Origin: Isoperla grammatica
Taxonomy: Eukaryota; Arthropoda; Insecta; Plecoptera; Perlodidae
NCBI GenBank assembly: GCA_945910005.1
Contig: OX246746.1
Coordinates: forward strand, 34,372,686 to 34,436,685
Reading direction: 5' to 3'
Length of the DNA stretch: 64,000 nucleotides
The notes under the pieces: generated by a model
Told to the model about the DNA's origin: nothing
Database searches by the model: none
Seen by the model: the letters and a program-made list of their open reading frames with translations, nothing else
Shown: positions 11,134 to 21,980 of the stretch, one piece after another
Numbering within the stretch: the stretch's first letter is position 1
Layout of the letters: each line of letters starts with the position of its first letter
Position numbers and translations under genes: made by a program

Positions 11134-11799
11134 TCGTCTGCTCAGAACAAGACTGTCATAACTACAAAAACGCCATTTCGAGATAAATGAAAACGGAAGT
11201 TTGAAAAATCACTTTAATTTACTCTATTTTCATATGTTAATATGTACCATTTATTAAAATACAGTATATATCGCTCTGCGTAATCATTTCACTACGTACC
11301 AAATGATGTAATATAGAATGCTAAATATGATGTACTATTGAATATAAGGTGGTAGTTATGACACTACAAACTTAGCTACTATCGCACAATATTACACAAT
11401 ATTGTCAAAAGTGTATTGTCGGTGGCAAATAGTGTCATAACTACCTTTTACGACATTATTGCCCCAAGTTTGATGAGGGTTAATTGATTAAAATTGTGCC
11501 TTCAGAGTGTTGTATGAGGTAGATATGACACTATGCACAGGACTTGTTACACTATGTTATGAATATTTTGATATTATTTTTCTCTTTGACACTGTATCAG
11601 TCAGTTACGACACTGTGACTAATACAAAAATTATATTTACTGTTGCTTACGACACTGTGTTTCTGCATAATGTTTTGATAGGCTAGAGTTGTAGATATGA
11701 CACTATGACAGTAAAATAAAGAAAAAAACTAAGAATTTTGATGTGCATAACTCAAAAACGCAATTTTGTAGTTATGACAGTCTGGTTCTGAGCAGACGA
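11134..11799. mobile_element. 666-bp TIR element with internal GTCATAACTAC repeats
   Basis: The ends are inverted copies for about 38 bp (left TCGTCTGCTCAGAA..., right ...TTCTGAGCAGACGA) with a few mismatches. The interior repeats the motif GTCATAACTAC or its complement GTAGTTATGACA, and the variant TACGACACTGTG, at least seven times. No ORF is present. It starts 55 bp after the CACTA-like unit. Confidence 0.7.
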
Positions 11800-12361
11800 T
11801 TTCTTGATAGTTGGCCCAAATTATTCCAAGTCAAGACATAACAATAATAGGTTAAAATATGCACACAAAAAAAAGTCACCGGCTCAGCATCCCATCGCCT
11901 TAACCGATTGGGCCAACACTACTAGCTTACCGTTGTTGCGCCAGGAGCGTATATACACGAATGCAATGCGTTCATATAAGAACAATTGAAAGGTTCCGTA
12001 AATAAATATGAAGTTGATCGTTAATGAGCATTAATATTATGAATTGCGGTGCATAATAATAACTATTGTAGACGAGACAGCTTGCAATACCATGATAACT
12101 GCACATTATTGTCTGGAGTTTGACGAAGTGTTGTGGAGAGGGGGCGTGCTAAATTGGTGTGAATTTAAGTCAGCCTCCCCCTGATTTACTATATGATCTA
12201 TTTGTGTCCTACCATTGTGTATTTTTAACGACGGATGAAAATACATTTTCTCTAAATCCTAGTTTCCTTGAAGCACTCTTAAAAATGTTGGAAAAGTGAT
12301 TGAATCCCAATATAATCCAAATTCATTAATACATAATAATACATTTGATTACAGATTTGAA
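11800..12361. other. no recognisable feature
   Basis: AT-rich sequence without convincing ORF, repeat or RNA gene. A 61-codon open frame at 11804 has no recognisable content. Confidence 0.4.
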
Positions 12362-13008
12362 ATTGGTGTCATCTGAGATACCTATTGACGTCAATTGAGT
12401 TACCTATTAACGTCAATTACGTAACCTATTGACGTCAATTACGTTACCTATTGACGTCAATTGAGTTACCAATTGACGTCATTAGAGATGTAAATTGACA
12501 TCGTTTGAGATATCAATTGACATTATTAGAGTTATCAATTGATGTCACTTACAAATCAATTGATGTCATTTGAGAAACCAATTGACATCTTTAATGATAT
12601 CAATTGATGTCATTTGAGACACCAATTAGCATCATTAGAGATATCAATTGATGTCATTAGAGACACAAATTGGCATCATTAGAGATATCAATTGACATCA
12701 TTAGAGATATCAATTAACATCGTTAGAGTTATCAATTGATGTCATTTGAGAAACCAATTGACATACCTTAGATATCAATTGACATCATTAGAGATATCAA
12801 TTGACATCACCTGGGATTGAATTAATTAATTCAATTGACATCAATTGGTGTCAATTTAAATGTCAATTAAAATCAATTGGTGTCATTTAAGATACAAAAT
12901 TTAATGTCATTTCAGATATCAAATGATAACACGTTATCAATTGATATCAATTCGCCAATTGACGTTTCAAATCTCTAATGGCAGTCAATTGACTTTTTAT
13001 CAATTGAC
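12362..13008. repeat. 22-bp tandem array (ATTGAyrTCATTwGAGATAtCa type)
   Basis: About twenty units of near 22 bp run head to tail from 12362 to about 12810, each starting ATTGACATC, ATTGATGTC or ATTGACGTC and ending in GATATCA or a variant. Several leftmost units contain a perfect TGACGTCA. Order then decays to about 13008, where the same words occur without regular spacing. It looks like a small satellite or the subterminal repeat block of a DNA element. Confidence 0.8.
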
Positions 13009-13426
13009 AATCAATTTCTTTTTTTGCTAGGGTTAGACACCCCACTTGATTTAATTTGTTTTTGTAGACCTACCCGGGTAACCCCTGGCTGGGTATAGTG
13101 AACGGGTACCCGGGTTGTAAAAAAGTCGCATTTCGTCATCCCTATTTTTATGGTATCGGAGATTGAATTACGCTTGAACCATATCGACCTGACTGCGGCA
13201 CCATCATCAAAAAAAGAAAAACCAAGAGACAGAAAACACATGTGTATTTCAAAACTTCAAACTAGGGTGAAAATCACTCTAATTTAAATGTTTGAACTTA
13301 TTTTGAGTTCAAATATTCGAACGTTCCCACACCCCAATTATTAACTATCAATTATATATCAAAATAAGAGTATTTACCCTTTCATCAACTTGAGCGCCAA
13401 TTGAAGGAAAATCAGGGGTTTGATGT

Positions 13427-14797
13427 TGTAATGACACGAAATTAAATATGTTAAAATAAATGATTGTAGTTATAATTAAGAATAAAACTTGTGAAATTGT
13501 TAATAAGAATATAGAGAATGTGAGTGGCGCCGGACAGACTTGGGTGGGTACCGACAAAGGACCTGATCTCAGGACAGCCCGAGCCCTATCTTTTGTGTGT
13601 CCTCCTAGTTATTGTGTGAGGTTCTGCTGGCCATTCACTAACTAGTCGTTTGGCGGTAGAAGGATTAGAGTAGTTATTTTTATTAGCTTTTAGGACGTAG
13701 TTGCCATTTTCATCTGTAACGGCGTGGGTCTTGGTGGCCACGCCCCTAGTGCATAAATATTTAGATTTAGAGTAAATATATCATTGTTAAATATAGAGTT
13801 GTGTTAAATATAAGAAATGTAATTTTTAAAATGTATTTAGAGGTAAGAGAAATCAATTGAATTGTAAATATAGTAAGAAAAGAAGATGTAAAACCAACCC
13901 ATCTGGCAACAGGGCCCAAAATGGCGCACTTTTGACATGGCACCTCGAGGTGTGGGAGATGGGGTTGGTGAGGCAGTGGTTGTTGGAGCTTGAAGGGAGA
14001 CGGATCGGGAACCAAACCCACCTCTTCTAAAGCGGGTGCAGAGTAAAATATATGTACAAGACAGTGAACTTGCCAATAACAATCAATAAGAATTAACATT
14101 GATCGGGTGATTAAAATATATGTAACGGACAGTGAACTTGCGAATAATCGTAAAGGGCCGTTTTATGTTCAATTGTGTCTAGATCGGTAAGAATTGACAT
14201 TGACCAGTGATTATTAAATTTATGTAAAAGACAGTGAACGATAAGAATTGACATTGACCAGGGATTATTAAATATATGTAAAAGCCAGTGAACGTGCAAA
14301 TAACCGTGAAAGACAGTATTTATGATAAATAAGTATATTTAAAAGGCAGTGAATAACCTCGAACAATCAATCAACGATTACACGCAGCAGCCCCAGTCAA
14401 CGTGGACGGTCACCCTCGCCTCAACGTCATCGCCCTCCCCTCAACATCTCCGAGCGACTCCCAATCACCAGAGCCGGAGAGATCGTCGCAAAGGCAAATG
14501 ACAAAACTACGGGTGAGCGTGTTACAGCCCTAACAATTAATTAAAAGTGGCAAGCTGGACGCTGTGTTAGTGTAAGTTAACGTCATAAATTGTTGTAGCG
14601 TTATTCATGTTTAATCTTATCTTAATCTTATATCTAAATGCATTTTGTTGTGGGTTTGAACATCGATACTTTGCCAATTATATTTAATCCTGGACCTAAT
14701 TTTTTTAGCCTCACAAATAAAGAGGAATATTATTAATGATTTATACTTGTTTATTGGCCCGAATCCTCAATCAAATTGGATTTCCTCCTCCATTAAG
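13427..14797 (+). repeat. 5' LTR (or LTR plus shared leader)
   Basis: Identity with the 3' copy extends to CCATTAAG at 14797. An alternative LTR end is CCTAACA at 14535: this gives TGT...ACA termini and exactly 1109 bp in both copies, but the copies stay alike for another 260-290 bp. No primer-binding site complementary to a tRNA end was recognised after either candidate end. Confidence 0.75.
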
Positions 14798-15030
14798 ATT
14801 GATTGATTAATGGGGCTTTACGTCTCATATTTATGCAACGATGGCTAATCGAGACGGTGAGCGGGTGATAATGAAGATGAGAAAGATGATAATGAAGAAT
14901 AAAGCCACATCCGAATCAGATCCATTGTACGTCGCGTGAGTCGTCATACGGGAGTCCAGCAAGGGAGGGCAGGGCCAAGTGGGAGGAGAAATATTCAATG
15001 GGACAGTGGGGGGAAAGGGGATTGGGGTGT
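14798..15030 (-). mobile_element. SINE-like copy 2, between LTR and gag
   Basis: Begins with (GATT)n directly after the last LTR-shared base and stops at GGATTGGGGTGT, exactly where the head module of the 33112 and 42145 copies begins. It is thus a body-only, 5'-truncated copy. It replaces or displaces the leader where a primer-binding site is expected. Confidence 0.75.
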
Positions 15031-15059
15031 TGACTGACAACAAACAAAATAGACCTAGT

Positions 15060-16214
15060 ATGGATAGCCCAAGTAGATTGGTAGTGAGCGACGGGGCGGG
15101 GGGCCAACCCTCAGATGTAGGTCAAAATAATCCCTTGACATCTGGAGTCCAGGAAGCGCCCGCGGCTCTTGTTGGCCAAATGCAGAGTATGCTTGAACGG
15201 TTTGAAAACGTGTTTGGTGCTTGTCAACAAAGAATGGACAGGTTGGAGGCTCAGATGAACGGTTCGCAGGGGGGTGTGTCTCAGACTAACTCCGCAATAG
15301 GCAACCCTTTCCCGGCTACGATAAGAAATGGAATGCAATATTTGTCGGCGGTGAATAGTTGTCTGGGGTCAGTACTGAGTAATAGTGCAATGTTGCCAAG
15401 ATTCGCCGACGATAACACAAGTCACCCTGTGGAATTTTTAGCGAGTATTGAGGTATTTAGCGAACAGCAAAATATGTCGGAGGAAATGCAAATCTCGTTG
15501 GCGGTCCAAAAACTAGAGGGAGTTGCCAGGGACTGGGGGGCAGCGTTCCAGGGAACCTGGGGTGGATGGGCGCAATTTAAGACGTCGTTTTTAGATATGT
15601 TTTGGTCGGAGGAGCGTCAGGAAGAAGTCAAGTACCAACTGCACCACGATTTTTATAACAAACAGGTGCATGGCACGATGGCAGCGTTCTTTCTTTCGTG
15701 GATGAAGAAAGTCAAACATTTGTCGCCTCCGATAAGCACCCCCAGTTTCTTGAGGAGAGAAGCCCACCTTTTGCCGGGAAATGTGGAAAATACACTATTA
15801 GCTGCAAGGCTTGATACGTTAGAAGAGACGTTAAAACTAATAAAAAGTCTAGATGAAGCCGCATCACGCCGAAAAGATAGACAACAGCTGTCGAATAAAA
15901 ATAAGAGTAGCGCCCCAGAAGGCAGTGGCGGTAATCAGGGCTCGAAGCCTGGTCCACAGAAAGTAGAGCGCGAAGCAGACCAGCGGGAGTCACGGGAAGA
16001 GCCAGCCAAAGCGAGCGGTTATCGTACTAACTATAACGATAATCGAAATTGGCGTAATGACCGTGATGGTAGGAGAGATTATCAACAAAGAAATAATAAT
16101 CACGTCCAACAGATAACCCAAGACATAAACGAAGGGGGTCGCGATGAAGAAAGAAGTGGGGTCGCGGATAATAGATCGGAAAACTACCGGGAGTCAGACA
16201 GCAACCTCCACTGA
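15060..16214 (+). CDS. Gag-like polyprotein of Ty3/gypsy element
   Basis: Forms the particle that packages element RNA. The frame is open upstream into the SINE, but the first ATG is at 15060, giving 384 residues. Residues about 30-90 contain a short Gln/Met-rich segment that may be a coiled coil. The middle (about 135-230) has the retrotransposon-gag pattern, including VARDWGAAF and WAQFKTSFLDMFW. The C-terminus is hydrophilic and rich in Arg, Asn, Asp and Gln, and shows no CCHC zinc knuckle, which is usual in many gypsy Gags; the basic tail may take over RNA binding. The stop at 16212 overlaps the open pol frame, so Pol is probably made as a Gag-Pol fusion by a -1 shift. Family assignment rests on position and the core pattern. 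Confidence 0.75.
   Translation: MDSPSRLVVSDGAGGQPSDVGQNNPLTSGVQEAPAALVGQMQSMLERFENVFGACQQRMDRLEAQMNGSQGGVSQTNSAIGNPFPATIRNGMQYLSAVNSCLGSVLSNSAMLPRFADDNTSHPVEFLASIEVFSEQQNMSEEMQISLAVQKLEGVARDWGAAFQGTWGGWAQFKTSFLDMFWSEERQEEVKYQLHHDFYNKQVHGTMAAFFLSWMKKVKHLSPPISTPSFLRREAHLLPGNVENTLLAARLDTLEETLKLIKSLDEAASRRKDRQQLSNKNKSSAPEGSGGNQGSKPGPQKVEREADQRESREEPAKASGYRTNYNDNRNWRNDRDGRRDYQQRNNNHVQQITQDINEGGRDEERSGVADNRSENYRESDSNLH
16175..16214 (+). promoter_or_regulatory. gag-pol overlap, candidate -1 frameshift window
   Basis: The pol frame is open back to a TAG at 16172-16174, and gag stops at 16212-16214, so any -1 shift must fall in these 40 nt. The best slippery match is GGAAAAC at 16178-16184, read G GAA AAC in gag. 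It is imperfect because the P-site codon would re-pair with a mismatch. No strong downstream stem was found by eye. Confidence 0.45.
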
Positions 16215-16285
16215 GCCTGACTCAACTAGAAACAGGGAGGCAACAGTCTGTAAAGATAAATGAGAGTAATCCCATTGAGGAGTTG

Positions 16286-19200
16286 ATGGAAGAAAAAGAA
16301 CTGCCACCCTCTAAGCAAATTAAATCCCCCGAAGTGGTCGGCATGCTTGGCGGGTTAACTGTTCCTGTTCTCGTTGACACGGGCAGTGACGTCACCTGCA
16401 TGTCTGAGGAGTTTTGGCAGACAGTTTACAAAAATAACAAAGATTTACCTGTGTTACCAGTGAACGGAATCTCGGTAACGGCAGCTTTCAATAACAAAAG
16501 CCAGAAAATAACTAAACAATCATTGGTGACCGTTAAATTGGGATCTCTAGATTACGAGATTCCTGTCTTAATCATACCACATCTGTCACGCGAAATAATA
16601 ATAGGCGCTGACTGGCTGTCTGAAGAGGGGGCTGAAATAAACTTCGAAGATGGGTTTTTGCAAGTTGGAACAAAACCAAACAAAAACCGCATTTATTTCG
16701 TTAATAGTAGTAGAGTCACTGCAGAACCAATGCATTTACGTATCACAACAAACGAATATATAAATGACAGTTCGGAAGTGTTCGAGCTACAAGCGGTCGA
16801 GATAGCCGATGAAAGAAAGACAGGTATGTTGAAGGGTGGTGAAGCAATTAACCAGCCAGGTGGGAAAAATGAACTAAATGAAAGTGAGAGTTTTCATGAA
16901 CAGGTGCGGGCGCAGGTAGCCGAGATGCCAGGGTTGAATCGAGAACAGAAAGCGAGAATGGAGGCATTGTTGACAAAATATCAAGACGTGTTTTCAGACA
17001 GACCAGGGAAAGTAAAAGGGTATGAACACAGTATACAATTAACAGACTACACACCCTTTGTTCAAAAATCTTACCCCATACCCATAGCCAAACGTGCGGA
17101 AGTAGATAAACAAATAAAACAGATGCACGAGTGGGGGGTCATTGAGTCAGCACCGTCACCTTTCTCAAATCCGCTAATAACGGTGGTCAAGAAAGACGGA
17201 AGTTGCCGCATATGTCTGGACGCCCGCCGTCTTAATCGTGTCATGGTGTGCGAAACAGATAAACCAATGCCTATGGAAGACTTGGTACAAAACTTTCATG
17301 GTGCCAAATATTTGTCAACAATAGACCTGACAAGTTCGTATTGGCAAATAGTGCTGCGGGAAGAGGACCGGAAATATACGTCGTTTGTCCATAAAGGAAT
17401 TTCGTACCGGTTTGCCCGTCTGCCATTTGGTCTGGCAACAAGCGTGTCAAGTTTCACTCGTTGTTTACATGCTGTTTTGGGACCCGACATTTTATCGTTC
17501 GCGACTATTTATGTTGACGATATACTGTTAGCCTCCGAGGACTTTGAGACGCACTTGAAACATATAGAATTAGTGCTGAACAGACTACGAGAGGCAGGGA
17601 TGACAATCAAGTTGAGAAAATCCAAATTTCTACGAGACGAAGTGTCATTCCTTGGGTACATACTGTCAGCGGAAGGAATCAAAGCTGATGAAGAGAAAAG
17701 TAAAGCGATTAGAGAATATCCAAACCCCAAGAATGTGAAACAACTTCGACGGTTTATGGGTATGATAAACTATTACCGACGTTTTTGCGATAAATATTCA
17801 GACGTTACCGCCCCCTTGCTGGAATTACTAAGAAACGGAGTCAAGTGGAAATGGGACGCAACGATGCAAACAACGTTCGAAAAAGTAAAAGAAAAATTTC
17901 TTGTCGCTGTGTTGTTGTATCACCCTCTGCCTAACGCAGAATACAATGTGCAGACTGACAGCTCTGATTATGGGATCGGTGCGCAATTGTTTCAAATAGA
18001 TGATCAAGGAAATAAAAGAGTCCTGTCATTTGCGAGTAGAACTCTAAAGGGAGCCGAAAGGCGGTACTCTACAACCGAGAAGGAGGCCTTATCTGTTATC
18101 TATGCTTTAAGCAAGTTCAGAAGTTATTTAATAGGGTCAAAGTTCACCATATGGAATGACCACAAATCACTGTCGTTTCTCACGAAATGTCGATTGCAAA
18201 ATAATCGATTAACAAGGTGGATTCTCGCACTGCAAGAATACCAATTCACAATAAAGCATTGCAAAGGCAGTGAGAACACAGTGGCTGACGCGTTATCGCG
18301 AGCGCCGTGCAAACATGCGAGTGAGAAAGAAATACATCTACAGCCCGAATTGCATATCGCGACTATACAAGCACTAGTAAAAAGGCAACCTAGCAAAGAA
18401 ATCAAACAAATAATGAATCGGTTGGCTCAGTCACAAGAAGAAGATCCGTACTTAAAATCCATTATAGATGTCATCAATGGAACCAAGACGGATCAACGAC
18501 TTGAAAAGGTTGCCGCTCAACATGTTATTTACAAACGGTTACTATGCAACCATTGCAAGGAAAATAATACGTGGCGGGCGCATGTCCCTAAACAAGTAGT
18601 GGGTAATTTAGTGATGGAATATCACAAATATTATGGACATTTCGGTGCGAATAAAGTGTTCAAAATAATGAACGAAACGCTTTATTGGAAAAACATGAAA
18701 AGACAAATAGTTCAGACCCTTAGGGCATGTGACATCTGTCAAAAAGCTAAACATTCAAATAGAATGCTACGAGGGGAAATGGCGTCTATTTTACCACAAA
18801 GCGTAAACGAAGTAGTCGCTACCGATTTATACGGCCCCTTGCCTCAAGCAAAAGGTGGAGTAAAATACATTGTTGTGTTTGTGGACCTGTTTTCAAAATA
18901 TGTCGCAATATATGCATTAAAGAAAGCTACTACTGTTAACATATTGAGGAGGTTCACGCAAGATTATTTAAAGAAAGTGGGAAGACCTCAGAAGATACTG
19001 AGTGACCACGGAACCCAATATACCAGTAAGAAATGGTACGACGGATTGGAAAGTGAGGGTATCGATGCCATTCATTCCTCGATTAGACACCCTCAAAGCA
19101 ACCCAAGTAAAAGGGTGATGCGTGAGCTCGGAAGAGTATTTCGTACCTACTGTTCTGAGCGACATACAACATGGGTAGACTACGTGCCGAGCATTACCGA

Positions 19201-19630
19201 CTGGTTTAATGTAACAACACATTCTAGCACTGGGTTTACGCCGTACGAGCTCCAGTTTGGTAGATCCCCCGAGCGCAAGCTCAACGACCTCCTCAACCTT
19301 CCACCGTCAGTAAATGTACCAATGGGCATCGAGCATAAGGTTGTTTTAGCCCGAGAAACAATGAAGAGAAAAGCGGCCGAGAGGAAGGCTCGTCATGACA
19401 AAAACAACCAACTGACTGACCTTACAGTGGGGGAATTGGTACTACTGAAGATGAATCGGCAATCGTCGGCTATTGACAGCAAGATTCACAAGTTGTTCCT
19501 AATTTACGAGGGACCGTACCGAATTGTCAAGAAAGTTGCAACAAATGCTTATCAATTAGCTGATATAAGAGGAAAAGCCATTGGAATCCATAATGTGATT
19601 AACCTACGCAAGTACGTCGAGCAACACTAA
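16286..19630 (+). CDS. Pol polyprotein (protease-RT-RNase H-integrase), Ty3/gypsy
   Basis: 1114 codons from the ATG at 16286, without stops. In order: aspartic protease with LVDTGSD (Asp 31) and IIGADWL near 108; reverse transcriptase with LTSSYWQI, LPFGLA and YVDDILL (Tyr 409); RNase H with TDSSDYG (Asp 558) and an intact thumb/connection; integrase zinc finger H-H-C-C near 779-815 (YHKYYGH, CDICQKAKH); integrase core with ATDLYGP (Asp 847) and LSDHGTQ (Asp 907). In the third motif, HPQSNPSKRVMREL, Lys 942 stands where NPxER elements carry the catalytic Glu; AAA for GAA is one transition. The C-terminus has a GPYRIV...YQL block but no chromodomain. Start choice is nominal, since translation probably arrives by -1 frameshift from gag. 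The protein is otherwise full length, so RT may work while integration would not. Confidence 0.9.
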   Translation: MEEKELPPSKQIKSPEVVGMLGGLTVPVLVDTGSDVTCMSEEFWQTVYKNNKDLPVLPVNGISVTAAFNNKSQKITKQSLVTVKLGSLDYEIPVLIIPHLSREIIIGADWLSEEGAEINFEDGFLQVGTKPNKNRIYFVNSSRVTAEPMHLRITTNEYINDSSEVFELQAVEIADERKTGMLKGGEAINQPGGKNELNESESFHEQVRAQVAEMPGLNREQKARMEALLTKYQDVFSDRPGKVKGYEHSIQLTDYTPFVQKSYPIPIAKRAEVDKQIKQMHEWGVIESAPSPFSNPLITVVKKDGSCRICLDARRLNRVMVCETDKPMPMEDLVQNFHGAKYLSTIDLTSSYWQIVLREEDRKYTSFVHKGISYRFARLPFGLATSVSSFTRCLHAVLGPDILSFATIYVDDILLASEDFETHLKHIELVLNRLREAGMTIKLRKSKFLRDEVSFLGYILSAEGIKADEEKSKAIREYPNPKNVKQLRRFMGMINYYRRFCDKYSDVTAPLLELLRNGVKWKWDATMQTTFEKVKEKFLVAVLLYHPLPNAEYNVQTDSSDYGIGAQLFQIDDQGNKRVLSFASRTLKGAERRYSTTEKEALSVIYALSKFRSYLIGSKFTIWNDHKSLSFLTKCRLQNNRLTRWILALQEYQFTIKHCKGSENTVADALSRAPCKHASEKEIHLQPELHIATIQALVKRQPSKEIKQIMNRLAQSQEEDPYLKSIIDVINGTKTDQRLEKVAAQHVIYKRLLCNHCKENNTWRAHVPKQVVGNLVMEYHKYYGHFGANKVFKIMNETLYWKNMKRQIVQTLRACDICQKAKHSNRMLRGEMASILPQSVNEVVATDLYGPLPQAKGGVKYIVVFVDLFSKYVAIYALKKATTVNILRRFTQDYLKKVGRPQKILSDHGTQYTSKKWYDGLESEGIDAIHSSIRHPQSNPSKRVMRELGRVFRTYCSERHTTWVDYVPSITDWFNVTTHSSTGFTPYELQFGRSPERKLNDLLNLPPSVNVPMGIEHKVVLARETMKRKAAERKARHDKNNQLTDLTVGELVLLKMNRQSSAIDSKIHKLFLIYEGPYRIVKKVATNAYQLADIRGKAIGIHNVINLRKYVEQH

Positions 19631-19939
19631 CTACTCGAGAACGTGTCATTGTTGATAAATTAGTTTAGGATGCAGTTCCAAGGAAGTGTGGGGAAGAGAA
19701 CCATTAAATGAACATTGTTTGTATTGAGTTTGGGAGCGTGGTCGATGCGCACTGCGTCTCAGTGACAGCCATGTGCTCACCGCGTGGGACAGGTATGCGG
19801 CCGAACCGGTTGCTTACGTAAGGGAAGTTCGGATGCAAGAGGGTTGAGAAAGCAGTGGCGCACCGGCAGAAACTAGGAAGCGAGCCTCCTTGAAAAATAA
19901 TGTTTTTCTTTTAAATGTAGGTTGTTAACTGCCAATTGA

Positions 19940-19962
19940 AAACAAAAACATTGGGGGGCAGT
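19940..19962 (+). other. polypurine tract
   Basis: A purine-rich run ending TTGGGGGGCAG sits directly before the 3' LTR at 19963, the usual place for the plus-strand primer. The preceding 19631-19939 is non-coding 3' leader. Confidence 0.6.
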
Positions 19963-21359
19963 TGTAATGACACGAAATTAAATATGTTAAAATAAATGAT
20001 TGAAGTTATAATTAAGAATACAACTTGTGAAATTGTTAATAAGAATATAGAGAATGTGAGTGGCGCCGGACAGACTTGGGTGGGTACCGACAAAGGACCT
20101 GATCTCAGGACAGCCCGAGCCCTATCTTTTGTGTGTCCTCCTAGTTATTGTGTGAGGTTCTGCTGGCCATTCACTAACTAGTCGTTTGGCGGTAGAAGGA
20201 TTAGAGTAGTTATTTTTATTAGCTTTTAGGACGTAGTTGCCATTTTCATCTGTAACGGCGTGGGTCTTGGTGGCCACGCCCCTAGTGCATAAATATTTAG
20301 ATTTAGAGTAAATATATCATTGTTAAATATAGAGTTGTGTTAAATATAAGAAATGTAATTTTTAAAATGTATCTAGAGGTAAGAGAAATCAATTGAATTG
20401 TAAATATAGTAAGAAAAGAAGATGTAAAACCAACCCATCTGGCAACAGGGCCCAAAATGGCGCACTTTTGACATGGCACCTCGAGGTGTGGGAGATGGGG
20501 TTGGTGAGGCAGTGGTTGTTGGAGCTTGAAGGGAGACGGATCGGGAACCAAACCCACCTCTTCTAAAGCGGGTGCAGAGTAAAATATATGTACAAGACAG
20601 TGAACTTGCCAATAACAATCAATAAGAATTAACATTGATCGGGTGATTAAAATATATGTAACGGACAGTGAACTTGCGAATAACCGTAAAGGGCCGTTTT
20701 ATGTTCAATTGTGTCTAGATCGGTAAGAATTGACATTGACCAGTGATTATTAAATTTATGTAAAAGACAGTGAACGATAAGAATTGACATTGACCAGGGA
20801 TTATTAAATATATGTAAAAGCCAGTGAACGTGCAAATAACCGTGAAAGACAGTATTTATGATAAATAAGTATATTTAAAAGGCAGTGAATAACCTCGAAC
20901 AATCAATCAACGATTACACGCAGCAGCCCCAGTCAACGTGGACGTCCACCCTCGCCTCAACGTCATCGCCCTCCCCTCAACATCTCCGAGCGACTCCCAA
21001 TCACCAGAGCCGGAGAGATCGTCGCAAAGGCAAATGGAAAAACGACGGGTGAGCGTGTTACAGCCCTAACAATTAATTAAAAGTGGCAAGCTGGACGCTG
21101 TGTTAGTGTAAGTTAACGTCGTAAATTGTTGTAGCGTTATTCATGTTTATGTATGTTGTATGTACGGTATCTTATATCTTATCTTAATCTTATATCTAAA
21201 TGCATTTTGTTGTGGGTTTGAACATCGATACTTTGCCAATTATATTTAATCCTGGACCTAATTTTTTTAGCCTCACAAATAAAGAGGAATATTATTAATT
21301 ATTTATACTTGTTTATTGGCCCGAATCCTCAATCAAATTGGATTTCCTCCTCCATTAAG
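19963..21359 (+). repeat. 3' LTR
   Basis: Matches 13427-14797. The first 1109 bp have no length change. The remainder carries an extra segment of about 26 bp (TATGTATGTTGTATGTACGG and neighbours, around 21147-21175). Beyond 21359 the copies differ completely. Confidence 0.8.
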
Positions 21360-21980
21360 CGATACCAAGAAAGTAGATTACAATGTAGACCTGCAGGTGT
21401 AGCAAGTGCGATTGAATCGTCTTCGTCTTGCGTAGTCCTATTGTTGTATTGAATCAATTCTGGAAAGAATAACATATTGAGCACACTGACTGAAGACATA
21501 CTCTTAAAAAAAAAAAAGATGGAACGTCTTCCAAATCAAAAAGTTCCCTAAGATTAAAAAACAAGCTAAATAGGCCTAGGTAAAAATGAAGGCATGAGAA
21601 AAAGCAAACAAATTGTAATGACCTCTTAACTAGAGGCCTATCCAATAATCCTCATTTCCAGGAGATAGCCACGTTTTGTTAATAAAATCAAATAGGGTAC
21701 GCTACTCTATCAAGTTTAATCAAGTGTTTCTGTCGTTTGTCACAAGTAAAAACTGTCCTCTACAAAAAGCAGTGACTTTAAATAGGCATTGAGGCAACGA
21801 AACTGAAAGCGCTACAAAATTAAATTGGATACGACAAGCCTGATATCATATTGAAATATTTGTAATGGAAGGGTTTTTTGTATGAAGCATAAATTAACTT
21901 TAAATAGTCAATAGTTTAAAAAGCATAGGCCTATCTAGCTTTTTCAAAAATTAGATTAGGCCTACTTGCACAGAACTCAC
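21360..21980. other. no recognisable feature
   Basis: AT-rich intergenic or intronic sequence left of the minus-strand coiled-coil exon. The BEN exon that might complete that gene was not found here. Confidence 0.4.

Larger units (their letters stand above)
13427..21359 (+). mobile_element. Ty3/gypsy LTR retrotransposon, nearly complete
   Basis: LTR - SINE insert - gag - pol - polypurine tract - LTR. The LTRs begin TGTAATGACAC at 13427 and 19963. Over the first 1109 bp both copies have equal length and only about ten differences, so the insertion looks young. No clear target duplication was found (flank TGATGT on the left, CGATAC on the right). The element is not fully competent: a SINE lies between the left LTR and gag, and pol has a changed catalytic residue. 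Confidence 0.88.

Noticed and set aside
12362..13008. CRISPR-like array
   Set aside because: Units are contiguous without unique spacers, and the context is eukaryotic.
13767..14099. 110-codon minus-strand frame found in both LTRs
   Set aside because: It is repeated only because the LTRs are copies; no domain, and it is antisense to the LTR.
14979..15059. gag starting inside the SINE (GTG at 14979)
   Set aside because: The frame is open there by chance; the encoded residues are SINE sequence also found elsewhere. ATG at 15060 is preferred.
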